Shown: piece by piece, positions 33,057 to 41,700 of the stretch | Numbering within the stretch: the first letter of the stretch is position 1 | Layout of the letters: the number at the start of each line of letters is the position of its first letter | DNA from: Pseudomonadota bacterium | GTDB taxonomy: Bacteria; Pseudomonadota; Alphaproteobacteria; Sphingomonadales; Sphingomonadaceae | Assembly (NCBI GenBank): GCA_023458055.1 | Contig: JAEXAW010000006.1 | Location: 248,001-312,000 of the forward strand | Direction: 5' to 3' | Length of the DNA: 64,000 nt | The notes under the pieces: model-generated | Database searches by the model: none | What the model saw: the letters and a program-made list of their open reading frames with translations, nothing else | What the model was told of the DNA's origin: nothing | Translations under genes and position numbers: made by a program

Positions 33057-33266
33057 TCAATCGAGTAACTTCAGCGCACTGCCCTTATGCGCGGCGATAT
33101 GATCGGTCTTGTCGCTCTTGATCTCATATTGCGGATCATCGGCGCTGGCGTGGTGGGTATAGCCCTTATAGTCAAAATCCCTGGTGTGGATCTTGATGAT
33201 CTTGCCCGAAACATGACCCGCCTCGCTGTTCCAGCCCACATGATCGCCGACCTTGAACTTCGCCAT
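33057..33266 (-). CDS. DUF2945 (TUDOR-like) small protein
   Basis: From the ATG at 33266, with GGAGA seven bases upstream, the product is 69 residues; the open frame above it is longer but lacks a ribosome site. It reads MAKFKVGDHVGWNSEAGHVS, then TRDFDYKGYTHHASADDPQYEI and a SDKTDHIAAHKGSALKLL end, the DUF2945 pattern, a small beta barrel of the hypervirulence-associated/TUDOR kind. Function is unknown. It is probably co-transcribed with the DUF952 gene that follows it. Confidence 0.88.
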   Translation of the reverse strand: MAKFKVGDHVGWNSEAGHVSGKIIKIHTRDFDYKGYTHHASADDPQYEIKSDKTDHIAAHKGSALKLLD

Positions 33267-33325
33267 GATTATGTCTCCTTTGCTTAAAGGAGAATGCACG
33301 AGGCGGGGCAGGGGTTCCGCCCGAG

Positions 33326-33365
33326 GCCGGCATTGAGGTTGCGGAGCGAGCGCCCCAATGCCGGC
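33326..33365. other. Hairpin between gyrA and DUF2945 gene
   Basis: GCCGGCATTG (33326-33335) and CAATGCCGGC (33356-33365) are exact inverted repeats 20 bases apart, 22 bases beyond the gyrA stop. There is no U-run on the minus strand after it, so it is a stem-loop and only a possible terminator of gyrA. Confidence 0.5.
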
Positions 33366-33386
33366 TTGTTTCTCGGGTTAAGCGGC

Positions 33387-36140
33387 TTACGCGTCCTCGC
33401 CACCTTCATCGGTTGCGGGACTGGCCGGGGCGGCGTCGACAGCGGTTTCCTCGCCAGCTTCGAACGTGTCGCCATTGTCCTCCTCCTCGTCGCTTTCCTC
33501 GATCTTGGCCGCGCTAACGACATGTTCTTCGTCGGCGACATTGAACAGGCGCACACCGGCCGAGTTGCGACCAATCACGCGCATCGTATCGAGCCCAAGC
33601 CGGATCATCTTGGCCTGATCGGTGACGAGCATGAGCTGGTCGGACGTCACCGCGGGGAAGCTCGCGACCACGGGGCCGTTACGTTCGATATTGTCGATAT
33701 TGGTGATCCCCTGACCGCCGCGACCGGTGCGGCGATATTCATAGGCCGAGGATAATTTCCCGTACCCATTGGCGCAAACGGTGAGGATGAACTGCTCACG
33801 GGCCGACAGCTCTTCAAAGCGTTCGGCGGACATGGCAGGCGCGCCGTCCTTCTCGGCCTTCCAGGGAGCGAAGCGCAGATAATCCTCGCGCTCGTCCTGG
33901 CTCTTCATGCCGCCGCGCTGCAGGGTCGACAGCGAGATGACCTCGTCTTCGCCCTTGAGGCTGATGCCGCGCACACCGGTTGAGGTGCGGCTCTGGAATT
34001 CGCGCACATCGGTGGCGGCGAACCGGATTGCCTTGCCGCAGCGCGTTGCCAGCAAGACGTCATCGCCTTCGGTCAGAAGCTCGACGCCGATTAAACGGTC
34101 ATCGCTATCCTCTTCAAAACGCATCGCATATTTTCCGTTAGACGGAATGTTAGCGAAGGCGTCCATGCTGTTGCGGCGGACATTGCCTTTGGCGGTGGCA
34201 AACATCACCGAGAGCGCGCCCCATTCATTTTCGTCCTCGGGAAGCGGTAACACGGTCGAAATCGCCTCGCCCTGAGCCAGCGGCAGCAGGTTGATCATCG
34301 GACGGCCGCGCGTCGCGGGTCCGCCTTCGGGCAGGCGCCACACCTTCATGCGATAGACCTTGCCGTGGGTCGAGAAGAACAGCACCGGCGTATGGGTCGA
34401 GGTCACGAATAATTCGGTGACGACGTCCTCATCCTTGGTGTTCATGCCCGCGCGACCCTTGCCGCCGCGACGCTGCGCCCGGAAGCTGTCAAGCGTGGTG
34501 CGCTTGATATAACCGTCCATAGTGACGGTCACGACCATATCCTCGCGCTCGATCAGGTCTTCATCGTCGATGCCGTCGGCGGCGGGCGCAATCTCGGTGC
34601 GGCGCGGCGTTGCAAATTCGTCGCGCACCGCGATCAGCTCTTCGCGCATGACGTCATACAGCTTCACGCGGTCGGCAAGAATGCTCAACAAATATTCAAT
34701 ATTGGAAGCGAGTTCCTTGAGTTCATTGCCGATTTCATCACGGCCAAGCGCCGTCAGGCGATGCAGGCGCAGTTCGAGGATAGCGCGGACCTGCGCTTCC
34801 GAAAGCTGATAGGTGTCGCCTTCAACCTCTTCGTCAATCGCTTCGACGAGGCGGATATAGGGCGCGATTTCCGCCACCGGCCATTCGCGGTCGAGCAGCG
34901 CCACGCGGGCTTCGGCGGGTGACGCCGAGCCACGGATGATCTTGACCACCTCGTCCAAATTGGTCACCGCGACCACAAGACCGAGCAAGATATGCGCCCG
35001 GTCGCGCGCCTTGTTGAGCTCGAACTTGGTGCGGCGGGTGATGACTTCTTCGCGGAAGCGCACAAACGCTTCGATAATGTCGCGCAGCGTCAATACTTCC
35101 GGACGACCGCCACGGATCGCGAGCATATTGGCGGGGAAGCTCGATTGCGCCGGCGTGTGCCGCCACAGCTGGTTCAAGACCACATCGGGCGTCGCATCAC
35201 GCTTCAGATCGATGACGATGCGCACGCCTTCGCGGTTCGATTCATCGCGAATATCGCTGACGCCTTCGATCCGCTTGTCCTTGGCGGCTTCCGCGATCTT
35301 TTCAACCAAGCCCGATTTGCCGACCTGATAGGGAATTTCGGTGAGTACGATGGAGCGCCTGTCACCGCGCCCTTCCTCGATTTCGTGGCGGCTGCGCATC
35401 ATGATCGAGCCCTTGCCGGTCGTGTACGCATTGCGCGCGCCGCCAAGGCCGAGGATCAACGCGCCGGTCGGGAAATCCGGCGCGGGGATAAGTTCGATCA
35501 ATTCTTCATTGGTGATCGCGCCATTGTCCATATAGGCAAGGCAGCCATTGATCACTTCGCCCAGATTATGCGGCGGAATGTTGGTCGCCATGCCGACCGC
35601 GATGCCGCCCGCGCCATTGACCAGAAGGTTGGGGAAGCGCGCCGGCAAAACCTGCGGCTCTTCGCGGCTGCCGTCATAGTTGGGCTGGAAATTGACCGTG
35701 TCCTGATCGAGATCTTCAAGCAGCGTCATCGCCGCTTTGGACATACGCGCTTCGGTGTAGCGCATCGAGGCTGGCGGATCGGGGTCCATCGAGCCGAAAT
35801 TGCCCTGACCATCCATCAGCATGACGCGCATCGACCAATCCTGGGCGAGACGCGCAAGCGCATCATAAATCGCGCTGTCCCCGTGCGGGTGATAGTTACC
35901 CATCACGTCACCGACGATCTTGGCGGATTTGCGGTATGGGCGGCCCGGGACGAAGCCGCCTTCCTTACAGGCGAACAAGATGCGGCGATGCACCGGCTTC
36001 AACCCGTCGCGCACATCCGGCAGCGCACGGGCGACGATCACGGACATTGCATAGTCGAGATAGGAGGTCTTCATCTCGTCCACGATGTTGATCGGGCGGA
36101 TATCGTCAGTTTCGGGTTTTTCAGGTGTTTCGGTGGACAA
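33387..36140 (-). CDS. gyrA: DNA gyrase subunit A
   Basis: The 917-residue product has the breakage-reunion domain with catalytic Tyr128 (ASMRYTEARM) and the quinolone-determining region around Ser89 and Asp93 (HPHGDSAIYDAL), which have wild-type residues. The GyrA-box QRRGGKGRAG opens the C-terminal beta-pinwheel, which wraps DNA and is needed for negative supercoiling, so this is gyrase rather than topoisomerase IV. The end is strongly acidic (EESDEEEDNGDT, then DEGGEDA), often seen in alphaproteobacteria. It lies alone, 246 bases upstream of nothing on the same strand except the small DUF genes. Confidence 0.98.
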   Translation of the reverse strand: MSTETPEKPETDDIRPINIVDEMKTSYLDYAMSVIVARALPDVRDGLKPVHRRILFACKEGGFVPGRPYRKSAKIVGDVMGNYHPHGDSAIYDALARLAQDWSMRVMLMDGQGNFGSMDPDPPASMRYTEARMSKAAMTLLEDLDQDTVNFQPNYDGSREEPQVLPARFPNLLVNGAGGIAVGMATNIPPHNLGEVINGCLAYMDNGAITNEELIELIPAPDFPTGALILGLGGARNAYTTGKGSIMMRSRHEIEEGRGDRRSIVLTEIPYQVGKSGLVEKIAEAAKDKRIEGVSDIRDESNREGVRIVIDLKRDATPDVVLNQLWRHTPAQSSFPANMLAIRGGRPEVLTLRDIIEAFVRFREEVITRRTKFELNKARDRAHILLGLVVAVTNLDEVVKIIRGSASPAEARVALLDREWPVAEIAPYIRLVEAIDEEVEGDTYQLSEAQVRAILELRLHRLTALGRDEIGNELKELASNIEYLLSILADRVKLYDVMREELIAVRDEFATPRRTEIAPAADGIDDEDLIEREDMVVTVTMDGYIKRTTLDSFRAQRRGGKGRAGMNTKDEDVVTELFVTSTHTPVLFFSTHGKVYRMKVWRLPEGGPATRGRPMINLLPLAQGEAISTVLPLPEDENEWGALSVMFATAKGNVRRNSMDAFANIPSNGKYAMRFEEDSDDRLIGVELLTEGDDVLLATRCGKAIRFAATDVREFQSRTSTGVRGISLKGEDEVISLSTLQRGGMKSQDEREDYLRFAPWKAEKDGAPAMSAERFEELSAREQFILTVCANGYGKLSSAYEYRRTGRGGQGITNIDNIERNGPVVASFPAVTSDQLMLVTDQAKMIRLGLDTMRVIGRNSAGVRLFNVADEEHVVSAAKIEESDEEEDNGDTFEAGEETAVDAAPASPATDEGGEDA

Positions 36141-36455
36141 AATCGGCTCTTTTCGGCTGTTTTTATGATTGGCCCCGCTCTAGCGGACCGGCGCGATGAT
36201 TACCAGTGAAACCTCCCCCTCAACGGGATTTTTAATATTTATTTTTCAAATGCTTATGCCGCACGAAAAATAGCTTTCCTACAGCTATTCCCTTGTGCTC
36301 GACTTTGCCGAATCGTAACGCCCCCATGCCTTCCATGCTGGTCCGCCAATAGCGCCAATAGTCAGGCCAAAAGTTACGAAAGTTACGGGCTAGGGGTGGT
36401 ACGAAAAATGCGACAGTCTGTTGCTTTTGTTGCTTTTGAACGCGGGTGCGGAGGG
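36141..36455. other. Spacer between gyrA and yaaA
   Basis: These 315 bases have no convincing gene. They are AT-richer than the neighbours and hold the gyrA promoter region (near 36141-36240), three different 9-base tandem duplications (see 36345-36437) and an 88-codon minus-strand frame that overlaps yaaA and is probably chance. Confidence 0.6.
36345..36437. repeat. Three distinct 9-base tandem duplications
   Basis: GCCAATAGC-GCCAATAGT (36345-36362), AAAGTTACG twice (36370-36387) and GTTGCTTTT twice (36420-36437) are each an adjacent 9-base repeat, all different, within 93 bases. In the minus-strand frame each gives a three-residue repeat (RNF, YWR, QKQ). Two are exact. A common origin in copying errors or in an old repeat-coding gene is possible. 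Confidence 0.7.
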
Positions 36456-37238
36456 TTAGGCCGGATCGGCGGATTTGACCGTCCGGGTGAACAGCCAATG
36501 ATCACCTTCGCTCATCCCGGCATCAAACGCATAGCCGTCGCTATCAAAGCTTTTGAGTGCTTCGGGGTCGGTGAAGCGATGTTCGCACAAGAAACGCGCC
36601 ATCATGCCGCGTGCGCGTTTGGCGGCAAAGCTGTTGAAACGGAGGCCCTTGGGTCCATGTTCACGGAAATCGATGGTGATGACACGGACATTGTCCGCAA
36701 GATGCGGCCCCAAGGCTTGCCAATATTCCTGGCTGGCAAGGTTGATCAGAACGTCATCGCTGGCTTCGGCCATCTCGCTCTCGATCAACTGCGCAATATC
36801 ATTGCCCCAATATTGGTAGAGCGTTTTGCCGCGCGGCTTGGGCGACCAGCGGGTGCCCATTTCAAGGCGATAGGGCTTGATTGCATCGAGCGGCTTGAGG
36901 AGGCCATAAAGGCCGGAAAGGATGCGCACATGATCCTGTGCAAAATCGATCGCCGCTTCATCGAGGGTCCGCGCCTCGAACCCGTGATAGACGTCGCCAT
37001 TGAAGGCGAACAGCGCAGGCCGCTCGGGCGCGGCGGCAAAATCGCGGAAACGCTCGGCATTGAGCTTTCCGAGCGCGTCGGAAATATGCATGAGGCTGGA
37101 CAATTTACGCGCGCCCAGTTTGGCCGCGCGTTGGGCAGCGGCTTCGGCGCGCTTGGCGAAGAATGGTTCAGTCGGTGTGAAATCGGCCAGGGGGCGGCGA
37201 TAGTCGAGCGACTTGGCGGGAGAAAGGACGGCAAACAT
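36456..37238 (-). CDS. yaaA: Peroxide stress protein YaaA
   Basis: From the ATG at 37238 the product is 260 residues; the frame extends a further 98 codons upstream but the family begins at MFAVLSPAKSLDYRRP. Conserved parts are LSSLMHISDALGKLNAERF, ALFAFNGDVYHGFEA, LSGLYGLLKPLDAI PYR-type pattern and GTRWSP, and INLASQEYWQALG near the middle. YaaA lowers intracellular iron-driven damage under peroxide stress and binds DNA, though its exact activity is unsettled. It is divergent from the transferase-like gene at 37445. Confidence 0.93.
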   Translation of the reverse strand: MFAVLSPAKSLDYRRPLADFTPTEPFFAKRAEAAAQRAAKLGARKLSSLMHISDALGKLNAERFRDFAAAPERPALFAFNGDVYHGFEARTLDEAAIDFAQDHVRILSGLYGLLKPLDAIKPYRLEMGTRWSPKPRGKTLYQYWGNDIAQLIESEMAEASDDVLINLASQEYWQALGPHLADNVRVITIDFREHGPKGLRFNSFAAKRARGMMARFLCEHRFTDPEALKSFDSDGYAFDAGMSEGDHWLFTRTVKSADPA

Positions 37239-37444
37239 GGTCCCGCCTTTAGGATGCAACACGGCTTGCGTCAAAAGGCTTTGCCCGCAATAGAGGAATA
37301 TCAGGGGGTGCCATTGTTCATACAAAGTCTGAAGTTGACCTGGCCGCAAAAGCGCCCATCTATGCCCGGACGTTTCAGTGCGGTCGCCGCAATCTTGACG
37401 CCACGCCACCATGATAACAAGATGAAAATGAACGATTATAATAT

Positions 37445-38662
37445 ATGGCACTGATAGCGTTGATCTTGGCAGGCGAGCCGGTGGAAGAAGGCGGAGAACA
37501 GCTTCGCGCGACTTTGCCGATTGCCGGCACAACTTTGCTGGAACGGCAGGCCGAGCGCGCCATCGGCGCCGGGGTCAGCAAAATTCTGGTGCTGGTCACA
37601 ACCTTGCCACAGGCGGTGACCCGGGTCATCGACCATATCAACGCACGCGGAATTCCGGCCCGGCCCGTCCGCATCATCCATGAAATCCTTGCGCAGATGG
37701 AGGAAGATGACCGGATGCTGCTGGTTGCAGATGCAATCCATGCAGCCCCCGGCCAATATCGCCAACTTGCCGCGACTACGCCGCCCGCGTTGCTGACAGT
37801 GCCGGACGGGCCGACCATGTTGAGTTTCGAACGGGTCGATGCGACCGCGCGTTGGGCGGGGTTGGCGCTGTTACCTTATAATCTCGTTGCTGAAAACGCG
37901 CATATGCCTGCGGATTGGGACGTGGGCTCAACCTTGTTGCGCAGTGCCGTTCAGGTCAACGCAAGGCGTATTGCTTGTGACCCTGCGCTATTCGAACGTG
38001 GTGAAATGGCAGTGGTGAAAGATGCCTCAACCGCGACGGCAATAGAAGCAAGGATGATGCAAAATATCCGCTTTGCCAGCGCAGGCACAGGAAAGTCGAT
38101 CCTGTTTGCGCCGCTCGCCCGGTTGGTCGGTCCGCATTTGCTGGGTAGATCTATTGCCACGACAGCGCTGGTGGGCGGCGGTGCTCTGCTTGTGATCGCT
38201 GGCGTGGTGCTGGTTGCGAGCGGGGTGGTTATCGGAGGCGCAGCGAGCGGCGTCGGTGGCGCCATGCTGAATATATTGGGACGGTTTCAACAGACGCTCA
38301 AACGAGCTGGAAAAGTTGATAAAAAAATCGCGCAATTCACTGATATCATTATGATGGCCTTTCCGGTCGCGCTGGCGGGTTACGCCGCCAAGGAGGGAAA
38401 GGGCGCGATTACCCTCGACATGGTTCAACTCATGGCCGCCGCGCTTTCGCTGGCCGGGATATGGGGCATTGCCCGGTTGCTGCCGCGCGTGACGGGAGAC
38501 GAGAGGCGGCGCCGCGATCCCTTGCTCCCCGATCCCGAATTCTTCCTCCTGATATTGCTATTGGCCGCAATTGTCGGGGAACCTGTCATAGCTATTGCGG
38601 TCACTTTGTTGGTTGCGGTAGCAAGCTTGATCGGTTGGCTTGGTCTCCCGAAGCCGCAATAG
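37445..38662 (+). CDS. Degenerate nucleotidyltransferase fused to membrane domain
   Basis: The 405-residue product begins like a sugar-phosphate nucleotidyltransferase: ALIALILAGEPVEEGGEQLR, then RATLPIAGTTLLERQAERAI and VSKILVLVTTLP. However, the glycine-rich loop with its Arg (usual GxGxR) is replaced by EPVEEG, and no metal-binding Asp pattern is clear, so catalysis is doubtful. From about 240 several membrane segments follow (TTALVGGGALLVIAGVVLVA, DIIMMAFPVALAGYAA, LLILLLAAIVGEPVIAIAV), but no CDP-alcohol phosphotransferase motif is visible. I cannot assign a substrate. The kinase-like gene lies 186 bases downstream on the same strand. Confidence 0.6.
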   Translation: MALIALILAGEPVEEGGEQLRATLPIAGTTLLERQAERAIGAGVSKILVLVTTLPQAVTRVIDHINARGIPARPVRIIHEILAQMEEDDRMLLVADAIHAAPGQYRQLAATTPPALLTVPDGPTMLSFERVDATARWAGLALLPYNLVAENAHMPADWDVGSTLLRSAVQVNARRIACDPALFERGEMAVVKDASTATAIEARMMQNIRFASAGTGKSILFAPLARLVGPHLLGRSIATTALVGGGALLVIAGVVLVASGVVIGGAASGVGGAMLNILGRFQQTLKRAGKVDKKIAQFTDIIMMAFPVALAGYAAKEGKGAITLDMVQLMAAALSLAGIWGIARLLPRVTGDERRRRDPLLPDPEFFLLILLLAAIVGEPVIAIAVTLLVAVASLIGWLGLPKPQ

Positions 38663-38848
38663 TGGGTAGCGGGATGCGTCAGGTAAAATGGAGTTTAGAT
38701 CAAATTAACTTCAGCAGTTTACCTCATAAACGGTGATCATCGTGTGGGCCTTTTTTGATCGGCACCCGTCCCCCGTCCCGGGCGGGCGATTAGCGCTGGC
38801 TAGCCGTTTTGTGCTGGTTGCGGCGAAAAGCTCCGGAAAGCGGGTCGC

Positions 38849-40342
38849 ATGATGGCCCAAGCAATTATTCGCGCCGAGGTGGACGGGGAGGCCCGATTGG
38901 TGCGCTGCGATGCCGCGCTAACCGGACTACAATTGAGGGCGGGCGGTCTTGCTCAAGGTCCAGTGGCGATCCCGCAGCTTGCGCGTCTTGTCGCCCTTGC
39001 CATGCGGGATGGCGCACCGCTCAGTAAACCGATTATCGCGGGCGATGAAGGTTGTGATATTTCGATGTGGGTACGTGTGACGCCTAAATCGGATGGCGCC
39101 TATATCGAAATTGTCGATTGGGTTGAAACGGAGCCTGCCCACCCTCGCCACGAGAGCGATAGCGTTGTTGATCACCAATGGCGTCTTCAACAGCCGCTCT
39201 TTGCGCCAAATTGGAATTGGGAATGTAATCCGCAACTGCGTCTTTCTGCTCTTTCACCCGGTAACGGGTCCGCTGGCGGTGATCTGCATCGCTGGATCGG
39301 CCATTCCCTCACGGAATTTTTCAAGCTGCAATGCGATACCGATGGTCAATTTCCGATGTTGTTGGCACTGGCTTGCCAACAGGCGTTTTCCGGGCAAATG
39401 GCCTTTGCGGTACCCGATCCAGACGGTTTGATCGAACTAAGCGCAAGGCCCTTTTATGACAGCGGGGGGGCGTTTTCAGGCTATCGGGGGACGGCGACGC
39501 TACCGTCTTTCCTGCCGGGCGCCGGCTTGTATAGTGATGCCGGAGGCGGCGAGCTAGTACTTAACGCCATCGCGCCGACACAGCTAGGTGATGTCGAACA
39601 AACAGACGACGGAAACGGTAGCTGCGGTGCACGAACTGGCGATTTTTCGCGGCGGATAGATAGTGCCCTCAGATGCCCCTTGGGTCGGATTATCGCCAAT
39701 GCGGAAACGATTTCGGATAAGCTCGAAGGCCCCATCCGGCAGGATTATGCCGATTATGCTACAGATATTGCAGTAGCCGGGCGCCATATTATGGGGCTCA
39801 TCGATGATCTGGCTGACCTTCAGGTGATCGAGCGGCCCGGCTTCCAGCCCGCGCGTGAGGCGGTCGATCTTGCCGATATCGGTCGCCGGACCGCAGGACT
39901 TTTAATGATGAAAGCGCGTGATCGCGGCATGAGTATCAATGCTCCTGCTCTTGGCGAGAGCGTCATAGCCACGGGGGAGTTTCGTCGCACCTTGCAGATT
40001 CTGCTCAATCTTGTCGGTAACGCCATCCGTTACGCGCCTGAAGGGTCTCCAATCTGGATACGAACAGAGACGGATGCCGGTTACGGGCGGATTACGGTGG
40101 CAGATCAGGGTTATGGCATCGCCGGTGAGGAGCAAGCCAAGATTTTCGATAAGTTCGAACGGCTTGGCCGAGATGATCGCGGAGGATCGGGGCTTGGCCT
40201 TTACATTGCGCAGCGGCTTGCGCGCGCGATGGGCGGTGAGATCCTGCTTGATAGTGCGCCGGGTGAAGGGGCGCGTTTCTCGCTCATTTTGCCTGTGGAA
40301 GAGACCTTAGAAAAAAGCCCCGACATCGCTGTCGGGGCCTGA
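38849..40342 (+). CDS. Histidine-kinase-like protein lacking phosphoacceptor His
   Basis: The 497-residue product (start ATG at 38849, second ATG follows) has no membrane segment. Residues 1-250 are a sensor of unclear type, probably PAS-like. The dimerisation helix aligns as DFSRRIDSALRCPLGRIIAN; where kinases have SHELRTPL this has DSALRCPL, so the phosphoacceptor His is Ser272. The ATP-binding domain looks intact: N-box NLVGNAIRYAP (Asn391), DQGYGI (Asp419), FDKFER and GGSGLGLYIA (445-454). It may be a pseudokinase or regulate another kinase by dimerising. Its last codons contain the gltA terminator. Confidence 0.82.
   Translation: MMAQAIIRAEVDGEARLVRCDAALTGLQLRAGGLAQGPVAIPQLARLVALAMRDGAPLSKPIIAGDEGCDISMWVRVTPKSDGAYIEIVDWVETEPAHPRHESDSVVDHQWRLQQPLFAPNWNWECNPQLRLSALSPGNGSAGGDLHRWIGHSLTEFFKLQCDTDGQFPMLLALACQQAFSGQMAFAVPDPDGLIELSARPFYDSGGAFSGYRGTATLPSFLPGAGLYSDAGGGELVLNAIAPTQLGDVEQTDDGNGSCGARTGDFSRRIDSALRCPLGRIIANAETISDKLEGPIRQDYADYATDIAVAGRHIMGLIDDLADLQVIERPGFQPAREAVDLADIGRRTAGLLMMKARDRGMSINAPALGESVIATGEFRRTLQILLNLVGNAIRYAPEGSPIWIRTETDAGYGRITVADQGYGIAGEEQAKIFDKFERLGRDDRGGSGLGLYIAQRLARAMGGEILLDSAPGEGARFSLILPVEETLEKSPDIAVGA
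40311..40339 (-). terminator. gltA terminator inside the convergent gene
   Basis: GCCCCGACA (40317-40325) pairs with TGTCGGGGC (40330-40338) around TCGC; on the minus strand it is followed by TTTTTT, so it terminates gltA (stop at 40364). It lies wholly within the last codons of the kinase-like gene, where it encodes SPDIAVGA. Confidence 0.85.
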
Positions 40343-40363
40343 TATTTAGGAGGGAGCGGAAGA

Positions 40364-41650
40364 TTAACGCTTCGAAATCGGTACGTAATCCCGTTCGGTC
40401 GGCCCGGTATAGAGCTGACGCGGGCGACCGATTTTCTGCTCGGGGTCCGAAATCATTTCGTTCCACTGCGCGACCCAGCCCACGGTGCGGGCGAGCGCGA
40501 ACAGCACGGTGAACATAGTTGTCGGGAAACCGATCGCGGAAAGGATCACGCCCGAGTAGAAATCGACATTGGGGAACAGCTTCTTTTCAATGAAATAAGG
40601 ATCGTTGAGCGCCATTTCTTCGAGCTGCAGCGCGACTTCGAACACGGGGTCCTTGACCTTGAGTGCATCAAAGACCTCACGGACCGTTTCCTGCATCACG
40701 GTCGCGCGCGGGTCATAATTTTTATACACACGGTGGCCGAAACCCATCAGGCGGAACGGATCATTCTTGTCCTTGGCACGCTCGATATAATGCGGAATAC
40801 GGTCCGGCGTGCCGATCTCGCGCAGCATGTTGAGCGCGGCTTCATTGGCCCCGCCATGCGCCGGACCCCACAGGCAGGCGATGCCCGCCGCGATGCAGGC
40901 GAACGGGTTCGCACCCGACGACCCCGCAAGGCGCACCGTCGAGGTCGAGGCATTCTGTTCATGGTCGGCATGGAGAATGAAAATGCGGTCCATTGCTTTT
41001 TCGACCGCCGGATTGACCTCATAGGGCTCGGCGGGAACGCCGAAGGTCATCTTGAGGAAATTGCCGGTATAGCTGAGGCTGTTATCCGGATAGATGAACG
41101 GGCGGCCTTGCGAATATTGATAGGCCATGGCCGCAATCGTCGGCATCTTGGCGATCAGGCGGTGGCTCGCAATGGTGCGTTGTTCGGGGTCGGTGATGTC
41201 GGTCGAGTCATGATAGAAGGCCGACAGCGCGCCGACCACGCCGCACATGATCGCCATCGGGTGCGCATCGCGACGGAAACCATTGTAGAAGCTCGCAAGC
41301 TGTTCATGCACCATGGTGTGACGCGAAATGGTGTGGGTGAACTCGTCCAGTTGCGCCTTGGTCGGCAATTCGCCGTTCAAGAGCAAATAAGAGACTTCCA
41401 TAAAGCTCGATTTTTCCGCGAGCTGGCCAATCGGATAGCCGCGATGCAGCAACACGCCCTCTTCACCGTCAATGAAGGTCAGGCCGGATTCACAGGCCGC
41501 CGTCGAGGTAAATCCCGGGTCATAGGTGAAGGTCCCAGTCTGGCCGTAGAGCTTGCGGATATCGACCACATCAGGGCCGAGCGTTCCTTCAAGCACGGGG
41601 AAATCCTGTGTCTTTCCCGCGATATCCAGCTTTGCGCTCTTGTTGGACAT
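40364..41650 (-). CDS. gltA: Citrate synthase
   Basis: The 428-residue product has AAGGAGA before the ATG at 41650. Catalytic residues are His265 (GPAHGGANEA), His306 (MGFGHRVYK) and Asp363 (NVDFYSG), matching those of the E. coli type II hexameric enzyme; HADHEQNAST is also present. It condenses oxaloacetate and acetyl-CoA to citrate. The gene order gltA, gltX, comEC is a common alphaproteobacterial one. A terminator follows, buried in the opposing gene. Confidence 0.98.
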   Translation of the reverse strand: MSNKSAKLDIAGKTQDFPVLEGTLGPDVVDIRKLYGQTGTFTYDPGFTSTAACESGLTFIDGEEGVLLHRGYPIGQLAEKSSFMEVSYLLLNGELPTKAQLDEFTHTISRHTMVHEQLASFYNGFRRDAHPMAIMCGVVGALSAFYHDSTDITDPEQRTIASHRLIAKMPTIAAMAYQYSQGRPFIYPDNSLSYTGNFLKMTFGVPAEPYEVNPAVEKAMDRIFILHADHEQNASTSTVRLAGSSGANPFACIAAGIACLWGPAHGGANEAALNMLREIGTPDRIPHYIERAKDKNDPFRLMGFGHRVYKNYDPRATVMQETVREVFDALKVKDPVFEVALQLEEMALNDPYFIEKKLFPNVDFYSGVILSAIGFPTTMFTVLFALARTVGWVAQWNEMISDPEQKIGRPRQLYTGPTERDYVPISKR

Positions 41651-41700
41651 AAAAGTCTCCTTAGATTCTCAAGTTCGTCGTTTCGCGATTGGCGGCAGGT

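Noticed and set aside
36232..36498. 88-codon minus-strand frame with RNF/YWR/QKQ repeats
   Set aside because: It overlaps yaaA, has no ribosome site and no homolog that I recognise; the repeats are kept as a nucleotide feature instead.
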